From Actinomycetota bacterium (lineage in GTDB: Bacteria; Actinomycetota; Acidimicrobiia; Acidimicrobiales; Aldehydirespiratoraceae): a stretch of DNA of 64,000 nt. Under the pieces are notes generated by a model. That model was not told the DNA's origin and did no database searches. It saw nothing but the letters and a program-made list of their open reading frames with translations. The translations under genes and the position numbers were made by a program. The stretch lies in NCBI GenBank assembly GCA_029979265.1, contig JAPOHW010000006.1, forward strand, positions 16,221-80,220. Reading direction: 5' to 3'. This document shows positions 13,715-21,192 of this stretch, one piece after another (the first letter of the stretch is position 1; every line of letters begins with the position of its first letter).

Positions 13715-14578
13715 ATGTCACACGCACCCGTGTCCGTCGTGGTCATCCACCGCAACCGTGCCGATGCCATCGAGCGGACGATCGCCTCCTTCGCCTCGCA
13801 AACCGTTCAGACCCAGGTCATCGTGGTCGACAACGGGAGCGACACCGCCACGGTCGAGGTCCTTCCCCGACTGATCGGCAACGCCGAACTCATTGTCGCC
13901 GGGGCGAACCTCGGGTTCGGGCCGGGTGGCAACGTCGGTATTCGTCGCTGGCTTCGGACCCACGACACCGAGTGGCTCGCACTTGCCCCGCACGACGCCC
14001 TTCCCGAGCCCGACACACTCGAACGAATCCTCGACGAGGTTCGAGATCGTCCATGGGTCGGCCTAGCCTCCGCCGATGTCGGCGATGGCAACGTCCCCGT
14101 GATTGATCCGTTCCTCGGCACGATCGATGCCGAACCCACGGTCGAGGAGGGGTTCGAGCCCTCCGACTATCCCCATGGAACCCTCATGCTCGTTCGTCGG
14201 GCGTGCATCGAGGAGGTGGGCCTGTTCGACGAGCGTTACTTCGCGTACTGCGAAGAGGCGGAGTTGGCACTGCGCGCGAAAGCCCACGGCTGGACCTGTG
14301 GGCTGATCCGTGGCGCGCACGTCCGCAACCCCGGGATGAGCGCCTCGATCGAACGGGTTGCCTATCTGCAACTCCGCAACACCCTCCTCATGCTGCGCGA
14401 CCATTTCGGACGGCGACATGCGTGGTTTCGGATCGGCGTTGCCGTCATCCAGCTCCCACTCGGCATGATGCATCCCCCGGCGCGGGGTCTGCACTGGTCA
14501 CCGCGGGGTCGCATCAAGGCCATCCGCGACTACGTCCGCGGGCGGTTTGGGCCACCACCTGACGACGTGCTCGTCTAG
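13715..14578 (+). CDS. Family 2 glycosyltransferase
   Basis: GT-A fold glycosyltransferase of 287 aa, probably acting at the inner face of the membrane in cell-wall or polysaccharide synthesis. The start VSVVVIHRNRADAIERTIAS, the VVDNGSD nucleotide-sugar motif and GANLGFGPGGN are those of GT2 rhamnosyltransferase-like enzymes; FDERYFAYCEEAELALRA carries the conserved acidic residues near the acceptor site. The usual DxD position reads APHDALPEPD. No membrane helix is evident. The donor sugar and acceptor cannot be assigned. It stands alone, and its stop shares the CTAG of the convergent zinc-ribbon gene. Confidence 0.85.
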   Translation: MSHAPVSVVVIHRNRADAIERTIASFASQTVQTQVIVVDNGSDTATVEVLPRLIGNAELIVAGANLGFGPGGNVGIRRWLRTHDTEWLALAPHDALPEPDTLERILDEVRDRPWVGLASADVGDGNVPVIDPFLGTIDAEPTVEEGFEPSDYPHGTLMLVRRACIEEVGLFDERYFAYCEEAELALRAKAHGWTCGLIRGAHVRNPGMSASIERVAYLQLRNTLLMLRDHFGRRHAWFRIGVAVIQLPLGMMHPPARGLHWSPRGRIKAIRDYVRGRFGPPPDDVLV

Positions 14579-14802
14579 TCGTCCTTCAGCGCAACTGCGT
14601 TCGGCGTCACGTTCATTTTCGGCTCGTACTCGGCAGGCGCGGATTCGACGGCATCACCCCTGAGCGTTGCTCGCAACTGGGTCCGACAGGACATGCAGGG
14701 GCCGTAGTAGGTCTCCGTGGCAGCAACACCACATCTCGGACACTCGATCGTTAGGTCGCTCACGCCGGGATCTTCCCACAGCACATCGGGCGTCGCCGAC
14801 AT
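14575..14802 (-). CDS. Small zinc-ribbon protein of unknown function
   Basis: A 75-aa protein with one zinc-ribbon-like module: CPRCG at residues about 22-26 and CMSC about ten residues later, likely to bind one zinc. The tail is polar. The frame is open to 14952, but upstream residues lie in a hairpin with a T-run, so the ATG at 14802 is chosen; no good ribosome site is seen, which leaves the start uncertain. Its stop codon overlaps the convergent glycosyltransferase stop within CTAG. I do not recognise the family. Expression may be governed by the hairpin at 14837-14895. Confidence 0.6.
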   Translation of the reverse strand: MSATPDVLWEDPGVSDLTIECPRCGVAATETYYGPCMSCRTQLRATLRGDAVESAPAEYEPKMNVTPNAVALKDD

Positions 14803-14830
14803 CTTTGTGCCGACGAGTTGTCCCGAACCC

Positions 14831-14895
14831 AAAAAGGTTGAGGCCCCGAGTAGCCTCGCCCGCTTGCACGAACTCAACTTCTCGGGGCCTCGAAC
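14831..14895 (-). terminator. Terminator-like hairpin with T-run, minus strand
   Basis: An 11-bp perfect stem (14840-14850 with 14881-14891) extends by three more pairs past a one-base bulge. On the minus strand it is followed by CCTTTTTGGG. This is the only hairpin in the window followed by a T-run. The 30-base loop is long. It lies directly before the zinc-ribbon gene at 14802, so it could end an upstream minus-strand RNA or act as an attenuator. Confidence 0.5.
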
Positions 14896-15024
14896 GACCC
14901 GTTCACCTGACATCTCGGACCCGACGGCCCCGATGTACTTTCGAGCGGTCACCCCGTACGAGGATCACCACCTGACCTGACGTGGCGAGAACGTCTCTCA
15001 CCCCGCCCGATCTGAATCAGCCTC

Positions 15025-15300
15025 CGGTACCCGGCGGTACCGAGCCACCCACTCCGGTTCCACTCCCGTCGGAGCGGCCCCTGAATCGGTAGCCCTGACC
15101 CCTCACCGTGGAAGTGCTCACCGGCCCCTTCCCGCACTCCGCAGTGCGATCGAGGATTGCCGGCGAGATCACCATGGTGCGATTCGGCAGACTCCCAATT
15201 CGCTCTCACCCTCGTCAGGTGATCCCGGTAGGGATTCCACCGCGTCGGCGGCGTCTCCGGCCGATCCGCTTCGTCCCGAGGGACTCTGCCTGATCGAATC
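15025..15300. repeat. Cluster of hairpins, possible structured RNA
   Basis: Short perfect or near-perfect hairpins follow one another: CGGTACC/GGTACCG at 15025-15042; a 7-pair stem with one G-U at 15060-15077; CGCACT/AGTGCG at 15133-15148; GATCCC/GGGATT at 15221-15236. A long-range helix joins 15181-15196 with 15280-15300 (about 15 of 16 pairs with one 5-base bulge) and encloses the last one. All small loops are four bases. The strand of any RNA is not fixed; the minus strand fits the terminator at 14837-14895. Confidence 0.45.
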
Positions 15301-15482
15301 GGTGTCTCCGCTTCCAGCCCCTCGGCGTGGTCTCGATCGTTCATTCGGAGCTTGCGCTCGTCGTAACCGCTCGAGGCCTGTGCTTCGGTTCGTCCGCTTC
15401 GACAGGAGGATCTTGTGACATGGTCGGGCCGCTGACAAGAGCATTTCACGAAATCCACAAGAAGCAGCGTGATTCCCACCGG

Positions 15483-15491
15483 TTATCCACA
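15483..15491. promoter_or_regulatory. Consensus-like DnaA box
   Basis: TTATCCACA matches the bacterial DnaA-box consensus exactly. Weaker relatives AAATCCACA (15451-15459) and CTGTCCACC (about 15515-15523) lie on either side. No dnaA, dnaN or AT-rich unwinding region is nearby, so an origin is not supported. Confidence 0.35.
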
Positions 15492-15569
15492 GCAGCCGCC
15501 GCTCTTTCCCCAGAGCTGTCCACCGTTTCATCACGTGCCACCCTCGCACGCAGTTCGAGACGTCGGTCG

Positions 15570-16319
15570 TCAGCTCGACCAGATGCCCCGCTCGAGGAAG
15601 ACCGACCGCAGAATGGCCGGCTCGTCGGTCATGATGCCGTCGACCCCGAGATCGAGGAGGCGGTGCATTTCGTCGGCGTCGTCGATCGTCCAGACGTGGA
15701 CATGAATCCCACGGCGGTGTGCTCGGCGCACCAGTCGTTCGTTGACGATCTGCAGACCACGGGCCCGGGTCGGCAGCTGCACGACATCGACATCATCGAG
15801 CATTCCCAGCGGCGCCCCTGCATACAACTCGACAACCGCTCCGGCAGCCCCGCCGGTACACAGTCGATCACCTGCGAGCTTCTTGACTGCTCGTGTCCGC
15901 CGTCGGTTGAACGAGGTGACGCAAACCCGTTCGAGGGCATTCATCCGAACGAGCGTTGACGCCAATGGTTCGACCGCCGCCCAGGCCTTGGGATCGATGT
16001 TCACGAGCGCATCTGGGAACGCCTCGAGCATCTCCTCAAGGCGCAAGATGGGATCGGTCCCGTCGACCCGAGCCCGGGAGACGTCACTCCACGTCAGCGA
16101 ATCGAGCGCTCCAGCCCGATCGGTCACTCGGTCGAGGCGGTCATCATGAAATGCCACCAGGACACCGTCAGCCGTTGCGTGCACATCGGTCTCGAGATAG
16201 CGGAAGCCCAAGTCCATTGCGTGGCGGAAGGCTCGTTCGGTGTTCTCCGGGTGCGGTCCAGCCCCGCCTCGATGAGCGAAACCGACCGGACCTTCGGTGG
16301 TCAGGAAGGGATGGAGCAC
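15570..16319 (-). CDS. Glycerophosphodiester phosphodiesterase
   Basis: Hydrolyses glycerophosphodiesters, products of phospholipid turnover, to glycerol-3-phosphate and an alcohol. The 249-aa protein is a TIM-barrel GDPD with HRGG and PENT near residues 17 and 25, the metal and acid motif ETDVHATADG, and AFHDDRLDRVT. There is no signal peptide, so it should be cytosolic, like UgpQ. The GTG at 16319 has TAAGGT six bases upstream, which fits a leaderless start. It is divergent from the SirB1-like gene. A second GDPD lies at 60078-60794, with only family-level similarity. Confidence 0.93.
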   Translation of the reverse strand: MLHPFLTTEGPVGFAHRGGAGPHPENTERAFRHAMDLGFRYLETDVHATADGVLVAFHDDRLDRVTDRAGALDSLTWSDVSRARVDGTDPILRLEEMLEAFPDALVNIDPKAWAAVEPLASTLVRMNALERVCVTSFNRRRTRAVKKLAGDRLCTGGAAGAVVELYAGAPLGMLDDVDVVQLPTRARGLQIVNERLVRRAHRRGIHVHVWTIDDADEMHRLLDLGVDGIMTDEPAILRSVFLERGIWSS

Positions 16320-16325
16320 CGCCGA

Positions 16326-16331
16326 ACCTTA
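16326..16331 (-). promoter_or_regulatory. -10 element of the phosphodiesterase gene
   Basis: TAAGGT on the minus strand, six bases before the GTG at 16319; implies a leaderless transcript. Confidence 0.6.
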
Positions 16332-16356
16332 GCCAAGTCGACGCCCGGGTCAGGGC

Positions 16357-16362
16357 TACCGT
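16357..16362 (+). promoter_or_regulatory. -10 element of the SirB1-like gene
   Basis: TACCGT, six bases before the GTG at 16369; back-to-back with the minus-strand element 26 bases away. Confidence 0.6.
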
Positions 16363-16368
16363 ACAGGT

Positions 16369-17124
16369 GTGGATCTCCCCGAACCCCTGCGACAGTTCGC
16401 CGCTGACCCCGATGCAGTACCCATCGAGGACGCGCTGTTCTGGGTTGCCGCATGCCGGCCGCAGCCGGTCGCAACAATCGAGACCTTGCACACCCGCCTC
16501 GACGGGCTCGCAGAAGATGTGTCACAGATGAACCTGGCCGCCATTTGCCACACCGTGTTCGGCTCCGGCGGGTTTCGGGGAGATACTGCGGACTACTACG
16601 ACCCCCAGAACTCCTTGCTCGACCTGGTGGTCGAACGCCGTCTCGGAATCCCAATCACCCTGTCGGTGGTGCTGATCGCCGTGGCCCGCCGTCTGGACGT
16701 GCCCATCCAGGCCATTGGGGCGCCGGGACACTTTCTGGTGCTCGATCCGGTCTCGATGGACTACCGCGATCCGTTCAACCGGGGTGTGATCGTCGAGCGG
16801 TCGGCAGTGGGTCGAGAGGTGGTCGGAGGAGGGCGCTCGGACGAGATGGTCCCGGCTGCTGGACCGTCCGACATCGTCAACCGTGTTCTGAACAATCTGC
16901 AGAACTCCTTTTCCTCACGCGACCCACGGCAGCTCGACTGGGTGCTGGACCTGCGACTGGCGTTGCCTGACGAATTGCGCGGCGACCAACGAGTCCTCGC
17001 CTCGCTGTGCGAGCGACGTGGTCGCTTCGGGGAGGCTGCCGCACTTTTGGGCCGGCTGGCAGACCAGTGGGGAGATGACCGGCTCCGCCGACGCGCCTCC
17101 GGACTTGCCGCCCGCCTCAACTGA
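16369..17124 (+). CDS. SirB1 family transglutaminase-like protein
   Basis: A 251-aa protein with an N-terminal SirB1/transglutaminase-like fold and a C-terminal helical repeat region. Typical family stretches are YYDPQNSLLDLVVERRLGIP, ITLSVVLIAVARRL and GAPGHFLVL. The family was named from E. coli sirB1; its biochemical role is not settled, and the catalytic Cys of true transglutaminases is not kept here (ITLSVVL at that place), so enzyme activity is doubtful. GTG at 16369 follows a -10 hexamer at leaderless spacing. pyk follows 36 bases later from its own promoter. Confidence 0.8.
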   Translation: MDLPEPLRQFAADPDAVPIEDALFWVAACRPQPVATIETLHTRLDGLAEDVSQMNLAAICHTVFGSGGFRGDTADYYDPQNSLLDLVVERRLGIPITLSVVLIAVARRLDVPIQAIGAPGHFLVLDPVSMDYRDPFNRGVIVERSAVGREVVGGGRSDEMVPAAGPSDIVNRVLNNLQNSFSSRDPRQLDWVLDLRLALPDELRGDQRVLASLCERRGRFGEAAALLGRLADQWGDDRLRRRASGLAARLN

Positions 17125-17147
17125 ACCTGGCCCTGCGCGCCTCTGGA

Positions 17148-17153
17148 TAAGCT
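17148..17153 (+). promoter_or_regulatory. -10 element of pyk
   Basis: TAAGCT, seven bases before the pyk ATG; leaderless spacing. Confidence 0.6.
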
Positions 17154-17160
17154 GACCGCT

Positions 17161-18591
17161 ATGCACCGCCGTACGAAGATCGTCGCGACCATCGGCCCCG
17201 CCAGTGACGACGAAGCGACACTGCGAGCCCTGATTCGAGAGGGCATGGATGTTGCCCGGCTCGGGTTGGCGCACAACACGATCGATGAGGGCTTGGAGCG
17301 CTTCCATCGGATTCGCTCCGTCGCCCAGGACGAAGGGCACCGAGTCGGGATCCTCGTCGATCTTCCCGGGCCAAAGGTTCGGGCCGGGAACTTCGGTGAG
17401 ACCGGGATCGACCTCCCGACCGGGAGCGCCATCGAACTCCGGGTCGGGGACGACACCTCGACGAACAACGTCATCGAGGTCGACTACGAGCAACTTCTGC
17501 GCGACATCCAGGTCGGTGATCGACTCACGATCGGCGACGGTGGAGCCATTTTGGAAATCACCGACAAGCAGGTCGACAAGATGCTGGCCGACGTCGTCCA
17601 CGGAAGCACGCTTCGCGGCCGCCCCGGCGTACACGTACCGAGTGAGCGATTGCAGATTCCCACACCCACCCCGGAGGACTTCGTTGCGCTGGACGCATTC
17701 GTCGAGGCCGGCGTGGACATGGTGGCGGTCAGCTTCGTCCGGTCCGCCCACGACATGCGGCGCATCGGTACGGAGCCGCATCCCCGCGGCCCGTTGCTCA
17801 TCGCCAAGATCGAGACCCGAGCTGCGGTCGACAACCTCCCTGGAATCATCGAGGCGTCTGGCGCCGTCATGGTCGCTCGGGGCGACCTTGGCAACGAGTG
17901 CAGTCTCGAAGATCTTCCCCACCTCCAAAAGGACATCATTCGGCAGTGCATCGCCGGTGGTCGCCCAGTCATCACTGCGACCCAGATGCTCGAATCGATG
18001 GTTAGTAGTCCCGCCCCAACCCGCGCCGAAGCGTCAGACGTTGCCAACGCAGTGTTCGACGGCTCGTCGGCCGTCATGCTGTCCGGTGAGACAGCCATCG
18101 GCTGCGACCCCGTCAATGTGGTTCGCACCATGAGCCGTATCGCCCGTCGTGCCGACGAAGAAATGGACTACGAGGCATGGGCCGGCAAATTGGCAGCGCT
18201 TCGGATGACCGATGACAGTGCCGAGCCTGCGTCGGTCACCGATGCCATGACCATGGCTGCATGGCGGGCGACGGCCGAGCTCGGTATTCGCAACGTGATC
18301 TGTATCTCCGGGTCGGGCTTCACCGTGCGTTCGATGGCCCGCTTCCGGCCGGAGGCGAACATCCTCGGCTTCTCAACGAACGAAGCCACGGTGCAGCAAC
18401 TCACGCTGAGCTGGGGTACGACGCCCATGCTGATGTCGAAGGGTGGGAGCAACGAAGAGATGGTTGGCGAGGCCCTGCGGCTCGCCGAGGCCGAGGGTCT
18501 CGTCCGCTCCGGAGAGCTCGTCGGTGTATTGGCCGGGAACGACTCGCGGGCTCGCGCCACGAACGTGCTGCGGATCGAGCGCGCGCCCTAG
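17161..18591 (+). CDS. pyk: Pyruvate kinase
   Basis: Last enzyme of glycolysis: phosphoenolpyruvate plus ADP to pyruvate plus ATP, in the cytosol. The 476-aa length is normal. Family motifs are RTKIVATIGPAS (residues 4-15), GMDVAR, VDLPGPKVRAG, LLIAKIETRAAV around the catalytic Lys, VARGDLGNE and ITATQMLESM. Two sites differ from most family members: the NFSHG loop, whose Asn and Ser bind K+, reads GLAHN, and the residue equivalent to rabbit Glu117 is Lys (GPKVR). Lys there is known to go with K+-independent enzymes, so that is the prediction. The stop overlaps a convergent gene in CTAG. Confidence 0.95.
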   Translation: MHRRTKIVATIGPASDDEATLRALIREGMDVARLGLAHNTIDEGLERFHRIRSVAQDEGHRVGILVDLPGPKVRAGNFGETGIDLPTGSAIELRVGDDTSTNNVIEVDYEQLLRDIQVGDRLTIGDGGAILEITDKQVDKMLADVVHGSTLRGRPGVHVPSERLQIPTPTPEDFVALDAFVEAGVDMVAVSFVRSAHDMRRIGTEPHPRGPLLIAKIETRAAVDNLPGIIEASGAVMVARGDLGNECSLEDLPHLQKDIIRQCIAGGRPVITATQMLESMVSSPAPTRAEASDVANAVFDGSSAVMLSGETAIGCDPVNVVRTMSRIARRADEEMDYEAWAGKLAALRMTDDSAEPASVTDAMTMAAWRATAELGIRNVICISGSGFTVRSMARFRPEANILGFSTNEATVQQLTLSWGTTPMLMSKGGSNEEMVGEALRLAEAEGLVRSGELVGVLAGNDSRARATNVLRIERAP

Positions 18592-18866
18592 TCGTCGACC
18601 TCTGCGCATCGGTCGGGCCGCCGCTCCGGTGGGACCTCCACATCCTGCCCGTAGAGCCGGCATTCACAGGTGTTCACACAGTCCTGGAGGTCGTCGCGCT
18701 GGATCCACAACGACAACCCGAGGCCGACGAGCAATACGAACAGCAGGAACTTCGTGATGAGCTTGCGCACGAACTTCGCCACGAGGTAGATCGCAACGAT
18801 GTTGAGTGCGATCGCCCCCAGCAGGATCCACTGCAGACGCTCGGCGCTGAGCCAGTCGGGAAGCAC
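18588..18866 (-). CDS. Small membrane protein of unknown function
   Basis: A 92-aa protein with two adjacent hydrophobic stretches (about residues 11-30 and 36-54) separated by KFVRKLITK, then a polar tail with three cysteines (CVNTCECRLYG) that probably faces outside or binds metal. GTG at 18866 follows TACGCT at six bases, so a leaderless start is likely. Its stop codon shares CTAG with the pyk stop. The two hydrophobic helices, promoter and tight packing argue that it is real; I do not recognise the family. Confidence 0.65.
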   Translation of the reverse strand: MLPDWLSAERLQWILLGAIALNIVAIYLVAKFVRKLITKFLLFVLLVGLGLSLWIQRDDLQDCVNTCECRLYGQDVEVPPERRPDRCAEVDD

Positions 18867-18872
18867 TGCCGG

Positions 18873-18878
18873 AGCGTA
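18873..18878 (-). promoter_or_regulatory. -10 element of the 92-aa membrane protein gene
   Basis: TACGCT on the minus strand, six bases before the GTG at 18866. Confidence 0.5.
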
Positions 18879-18891
18879 GCCGTGGGGTCGT

Positions 18892-18897
18892 TAGGCT
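18892..18897 (+). promoter_or_regulatory. -10 element of the DUF3151 gene
   Basis: TAGGCT, seven bases before the ATG at 18905; a second back-to-back leaderless promoter pair with 18873-18878. Confidence 0.55.
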
Positions 18898-18904
18898 CGG
18901 CGTC

Positions 18905-19333
18905 ATGAGTGATCGTCCTGTCAATCTGTCGTCATCGGGTCCTCCCGAGACCGTTCTCGATCCCGAACCGGGCGAGGCGCTTGCCGCGCTCGAGGCGGCA
19001 GCTACTGCCCCGGATCCGGTCACAGCGATTGCGTCGGTCTGCGCTCGGTGGCCCCGATTCCTCGCCGCTTGGGCGAGTCTGGGAGACGAGGTGGACGAAC
19101 CAGCGCTCAAGTATGCGGCATACCGGACCGGCTACCACCGGGGCCTCGACCGGCTCCGGGCAAACGGCTGGCGAGGAAGCGGATACGTGCGCTGGCGCCA
19201 TGAGACGAATCGCGGCTTCCTCCGAGCGCTTGCCGGGCTGCAACGCACTGCTGCAAGTATCGGCGAGACCGACGAGGACGAGCGATGCAGCCTCTTTTTG
19301 CGGCAACTCGATCCGGAGTGGCCGCCTTCATGA
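18905..19333 (+). CDS. DUF3151 family protein
   Basis: A 142-aa soluble protein of the actinobacterial DUF3151 family, recognised from AAWASLGDE, YAAYRTGYHRGLDRLRANGW and RWRHETNRGFLRAL. The function is unknown; the family has no signal peptide or membrane segment, and the fold appears helical. The ATG at 18905 fits a leaderless promoter. The stop overlaps the mobA start in ATGA, so the two are co-translated, although nothing else links them. Confidence 0.85.
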   Translation: MSDRPVNLSSSGPPETVLDPEPGEALAALEAAATAPDPVTAIASVCARWPRFLAAWASLGDEVDEPALKYAAYRTGYHRGLDRLRANGWRGSGYVRWRHETNRGFLRALAGLQRTAASIGETDEDERCSLFLRQLDPEWPPS

Positions 19334-19899
19334 CCTTTGCCGGTGCTGTCCTCGCCGGCGGCGCAAGCCTGCGCATGGGACGTCCGAAGGCATTCATCGA
19401 GATCGCGGGCAGTCCGATGGTCGCCAACGTCGCTGACGCCTTGCGATCAGCTGGTGCTGACCCAGTGATGGTCGTTGGTGGAGACAGTGCTCGGATCGCT
19501 TCCCTGCGGTTGCGGGCCGAGCCTGATCTCCACCCCGGGGAAGGACCGCTCGGCGGCATCGTCACCGCGCTTCGGCTCTCCCCAACGGCGGAGGCTGTCG
19601 CGGTCCTCAGCTGCGATCTTGTCGTGCCGTCGGCTTGCGAGATTCGACGCTTGGCCGACGAACGTGGCGACGATGACGTGGTCGTCCCCGTTGTCGACCA
19701 CAGACCGCAGTGGACACATGCCGTCTGGTCGTTGCGAGCACTCCCCGCACTCGAAGCGGCCTTCGCCCGAGGAGAGCGAGCTCCTCGTCATGCGGTGAGC
19801 GACCTGTCCGTTCGTCGTCTCGAGATCGACAGGTCGAACGCAGCTGCGTACGTCGATGCCGACACCACTGCCGACCTTCCCGATGACACGGTGACCTGA
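19330..19899 (+). CDS. mobA: Molybdenum cofactor guanylyltransferase
   Basis: Adds GMP to molybdopterin to give the bis-MGD form of the molybdenum cofactor. The 189-aa protein begins with the nucleotide-binding signature LAGGASLRMGRPKA, and has GEGPLGGIVTAL and the metal-binding VLSCDLVVPS. The start is the ATG in ATGA with the DUF3151 stop; an earlier ATG at 19285 is inside that gene. It is shorter than enteric MobA and lacks any sign of a fused MobB. No other molybdopterin gene lies in the window. A related nucleotidyltransferase of another pathway is possible but less likely. Confidence 0.82.
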   Translation: MTFAGAVLAGGASLRMGRPKAFIEIAGSPMVANVADALRSAGADPVMVVGGDSARIASLRLRAEPDLHPGEGPLGGIVTALRLSPTAEAVAVLSCDLVVPSACEIRRLADERGDDDVVVPVVDHRPQWTHAVWSLRALPALEAAFARGERAPRHAVSDLSVRRLEIDRSNAAAYVDADTTADLPDDTVT

Positions 19900-19929
19900 G
19901 CCATCGACACTGGCGTCAGCACCCCTCGC

Positions 19930-19935
19930 TACCCT
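19930..19935 (+). promoter_or_regulatory. -10 element of rnd
   Basis: TACCCT, three bases before the first ATG (19939) and six before the second (19942); the spacing seen elsewhere favours the second. Confidence 0.5.
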
Positions 19936-19941
19936 GACATG

Positions 19942-21102
19942 ATGGCCCCCTATCGCTTCATTGCGACCGACGCGGAACTCGCCTCGGCCCTCGATCAACT
20001 CGCCGCCGAGGAGCGCTACGCCCTCGACACCGAGTTTCACCGGGAGCGGACCTACTGGCCGAAGGTGGCACTGCTCCAGATCGCATGGGGTGACGAACTG
20101 GTGCTCATCGATCCGCTGGAGGTCGACCTCTCACCATTGCGGTCGCTGATGGAAAGCGATTCACTCGCCGTTCTCCACGCGGCAGCGCAGGACCTCGAGG
20201 TGCTCGAGCTTGCATGCGGCGCAGTTCCGAGGCGTCTCTTCGACACCCAGATCGCTGCTGGCTTTCTGGGCATGTCCACGCCGTCGCTGTCGGCGCTGCA
20301 CGAGCGCGAGCTGGGCGTGCAGTTACCGAAGTCGAACCGGCTCACCGACTGGCTCGAACGTCCCCTCAAGAAGGCACAGCTCGACTACGCCGCCGCAGAC
20401 GTCGAGCGCCTGCTCGAGATTCACGATGCCCTCGTCGCCCAACTGGCGTCCCTTGAGCGAGTAGAGTGGGCAGCGCAGGAGTGTGAAATCCTGCGGTCCC
20501 GAGATCGCGGTCCGCGCGAGCCACTCGAAGCATGGCGGAGGATCAAGGAAGTCCGACATTTGAAGGGCGGTGCGCTGAGTATCGCCCGCTCACTTGCAGC
20601 CTGGCGAGAGCGCCGAGCTGCCGAGATCGATCAGCCCGTTCGGTTCATTCTGTCCGACATCGCGATCGTCGCCATTGCGCAGACGGTACCGACCTCGGTG
20701 GACCAACTCGCAAAGGTCAGAGGCGTCGACAAGGGTGTCGCCCGGGGGGCGATCGGTGAGCGGATCCTGCTTGCGGTCGGGGAGGGGATCGATGCCGACT
20801 GGCGCCCACCGCGTCCCGAGAAGCGTCGAGACGACACTCGCGATCTGCGTCCAGCGGTGGCGCTGGTTGCGGCATGGGTGAACCAGTTGGCCCGAGATCA
20901 GCAGTTGGATCCTGCGCTCCTGGCCACCCGAGCCGATGTCGAAGCACTCGTCCGCGGGGATGACGATGCACGGCTCGCCAGTGGATGGCGGGCCCGAATG
21001 GCCGGAGAACCGATCAAACGCCTGATCTCCGGCGATGTCGCCTTGGCGTTCGAGAACGGCAGCGTTGTCCTGGAGGAGCGCAGTCATCGCAGGGTCTCCT
21101 GA
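19942..21102 (+). CDS. rnd: Ribonuclease D
   Basis: 3'-to-5' exoribonuclease of the DEDD family acting in tRNA and stable-RNA 3' maturation. The N-terminal exonuclease domain has LDTEFHRERTYWPKVALLQI (Asp and Glu), VLHAAAQDLEVLE (Asp) and LDYAAADVERL (Tyr and Asp); LGVQLPKSNRLTDWLERPL is an RNase D hallmark. One HRDC domain follows at about residues 205-285, and a second helical region at the C-terminus. Two ATGs are adjacent (19939, 19942). A 9-bp hairpin follows the stop by one base. Confidence 0.95.
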   Translation: MAPYRFIATDAELASALDQLAAEERYALDTEFHRERTYWPKVALLQIAWGDELVLIDPLEVDLSPLRSLMESDSLAVLHAAAQDLEVLELACGAVPRRLFDTQIAAGFLGMSTPSLSALHERELGVQLPKSNRLTDWLERPLKKAQLDYAAADVERLLEIHDALVAQLASLERVEWAAQECEILRSRDRGPREPLEAWRRIKEVRHLKGGALSIARSLAAWRERRAAEIDQPVRFILSDIAIVAIAQTVPTSVDQLAKVRGVDKGVARGAIGERILLAVGEGIDADWRPPRPEKRRDDTRDLRPAVALVAAWVNQLARDQQLDPALLATRADVEALVRGDDDARLASGWRARMAGEPIKRLISGDVALAFENGSVVLEERSHRRVS

Positions 21103-21103
21103 G

Positions 21104-21127
21104 CCGCCCGGTACGTCCACCGGGCGG
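21104..21127 (+). terminator. Hairpin downstream of rnd, probable terminator
   Basis: Perfect 9-bp stem (21104-21112 with 21119-21127) with a six-base loop, one base after the rnd stop, followed by GTTTGG. Confidence 0.65.
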
Positions 21128-21151
21128 GTTTGGCACCATGTCATCGCAGGC

Positions 21152-21157
21152 TAGAGT
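21152..21157 (+). promoter_or_regulatory. Candidate -10 element of the 55-aa protein gene
   Basis: TAGAGT, giving a leader of about 28 bases that contains the AGGAGA ribosome site. Confidence 0.4.
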
Positions 21158-21192
21158 GGCTGCCTTGACGTCTGCGATCAGGAGAGACAGCG

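Larger units (their letters stand above)
14896..15569. other. Gene-free interval, no convincing coding sequence
   Basis: About 670 bases with no ORF that looks like a protein: the longest frames (176 aa minus, 210 aa plus) are low-complexity Arg/Ser-rich translations with no ribosome site. With 14803-14895 this is the only stretch over 300 bases without a gene. It holds several hairpins (15025-15300), a T-run terminator at its left edge and a TTATCCACA site near its right edge. I tested it by eye for tmRNA, RNase P RNA, SRP RNA and tRNA signatures and found none. Confidence 0.6.

Noticed and set aside
14640..14655. GGATTCGACGG, reminiscent of a tmRNA 5' motif
   Set aside because: It lies inside the zinc-ribbon coding sequence and no tmRNA 3' acceptor end is found nearby.
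14949..15479. Possible 176-aa protein on the minus strand of the gene-free interval
   Set aside because: Low-complexity Arg-rich translation across hairpins, no ribosome site, no domain; a structured non-coding reading fits better.
15451..15523. Chromosome origin (oriC)
   Set aside because: Only one exact DnaA box, no AT-rich unwinding region, and no dnaA, dnaN or rpmH nearby.
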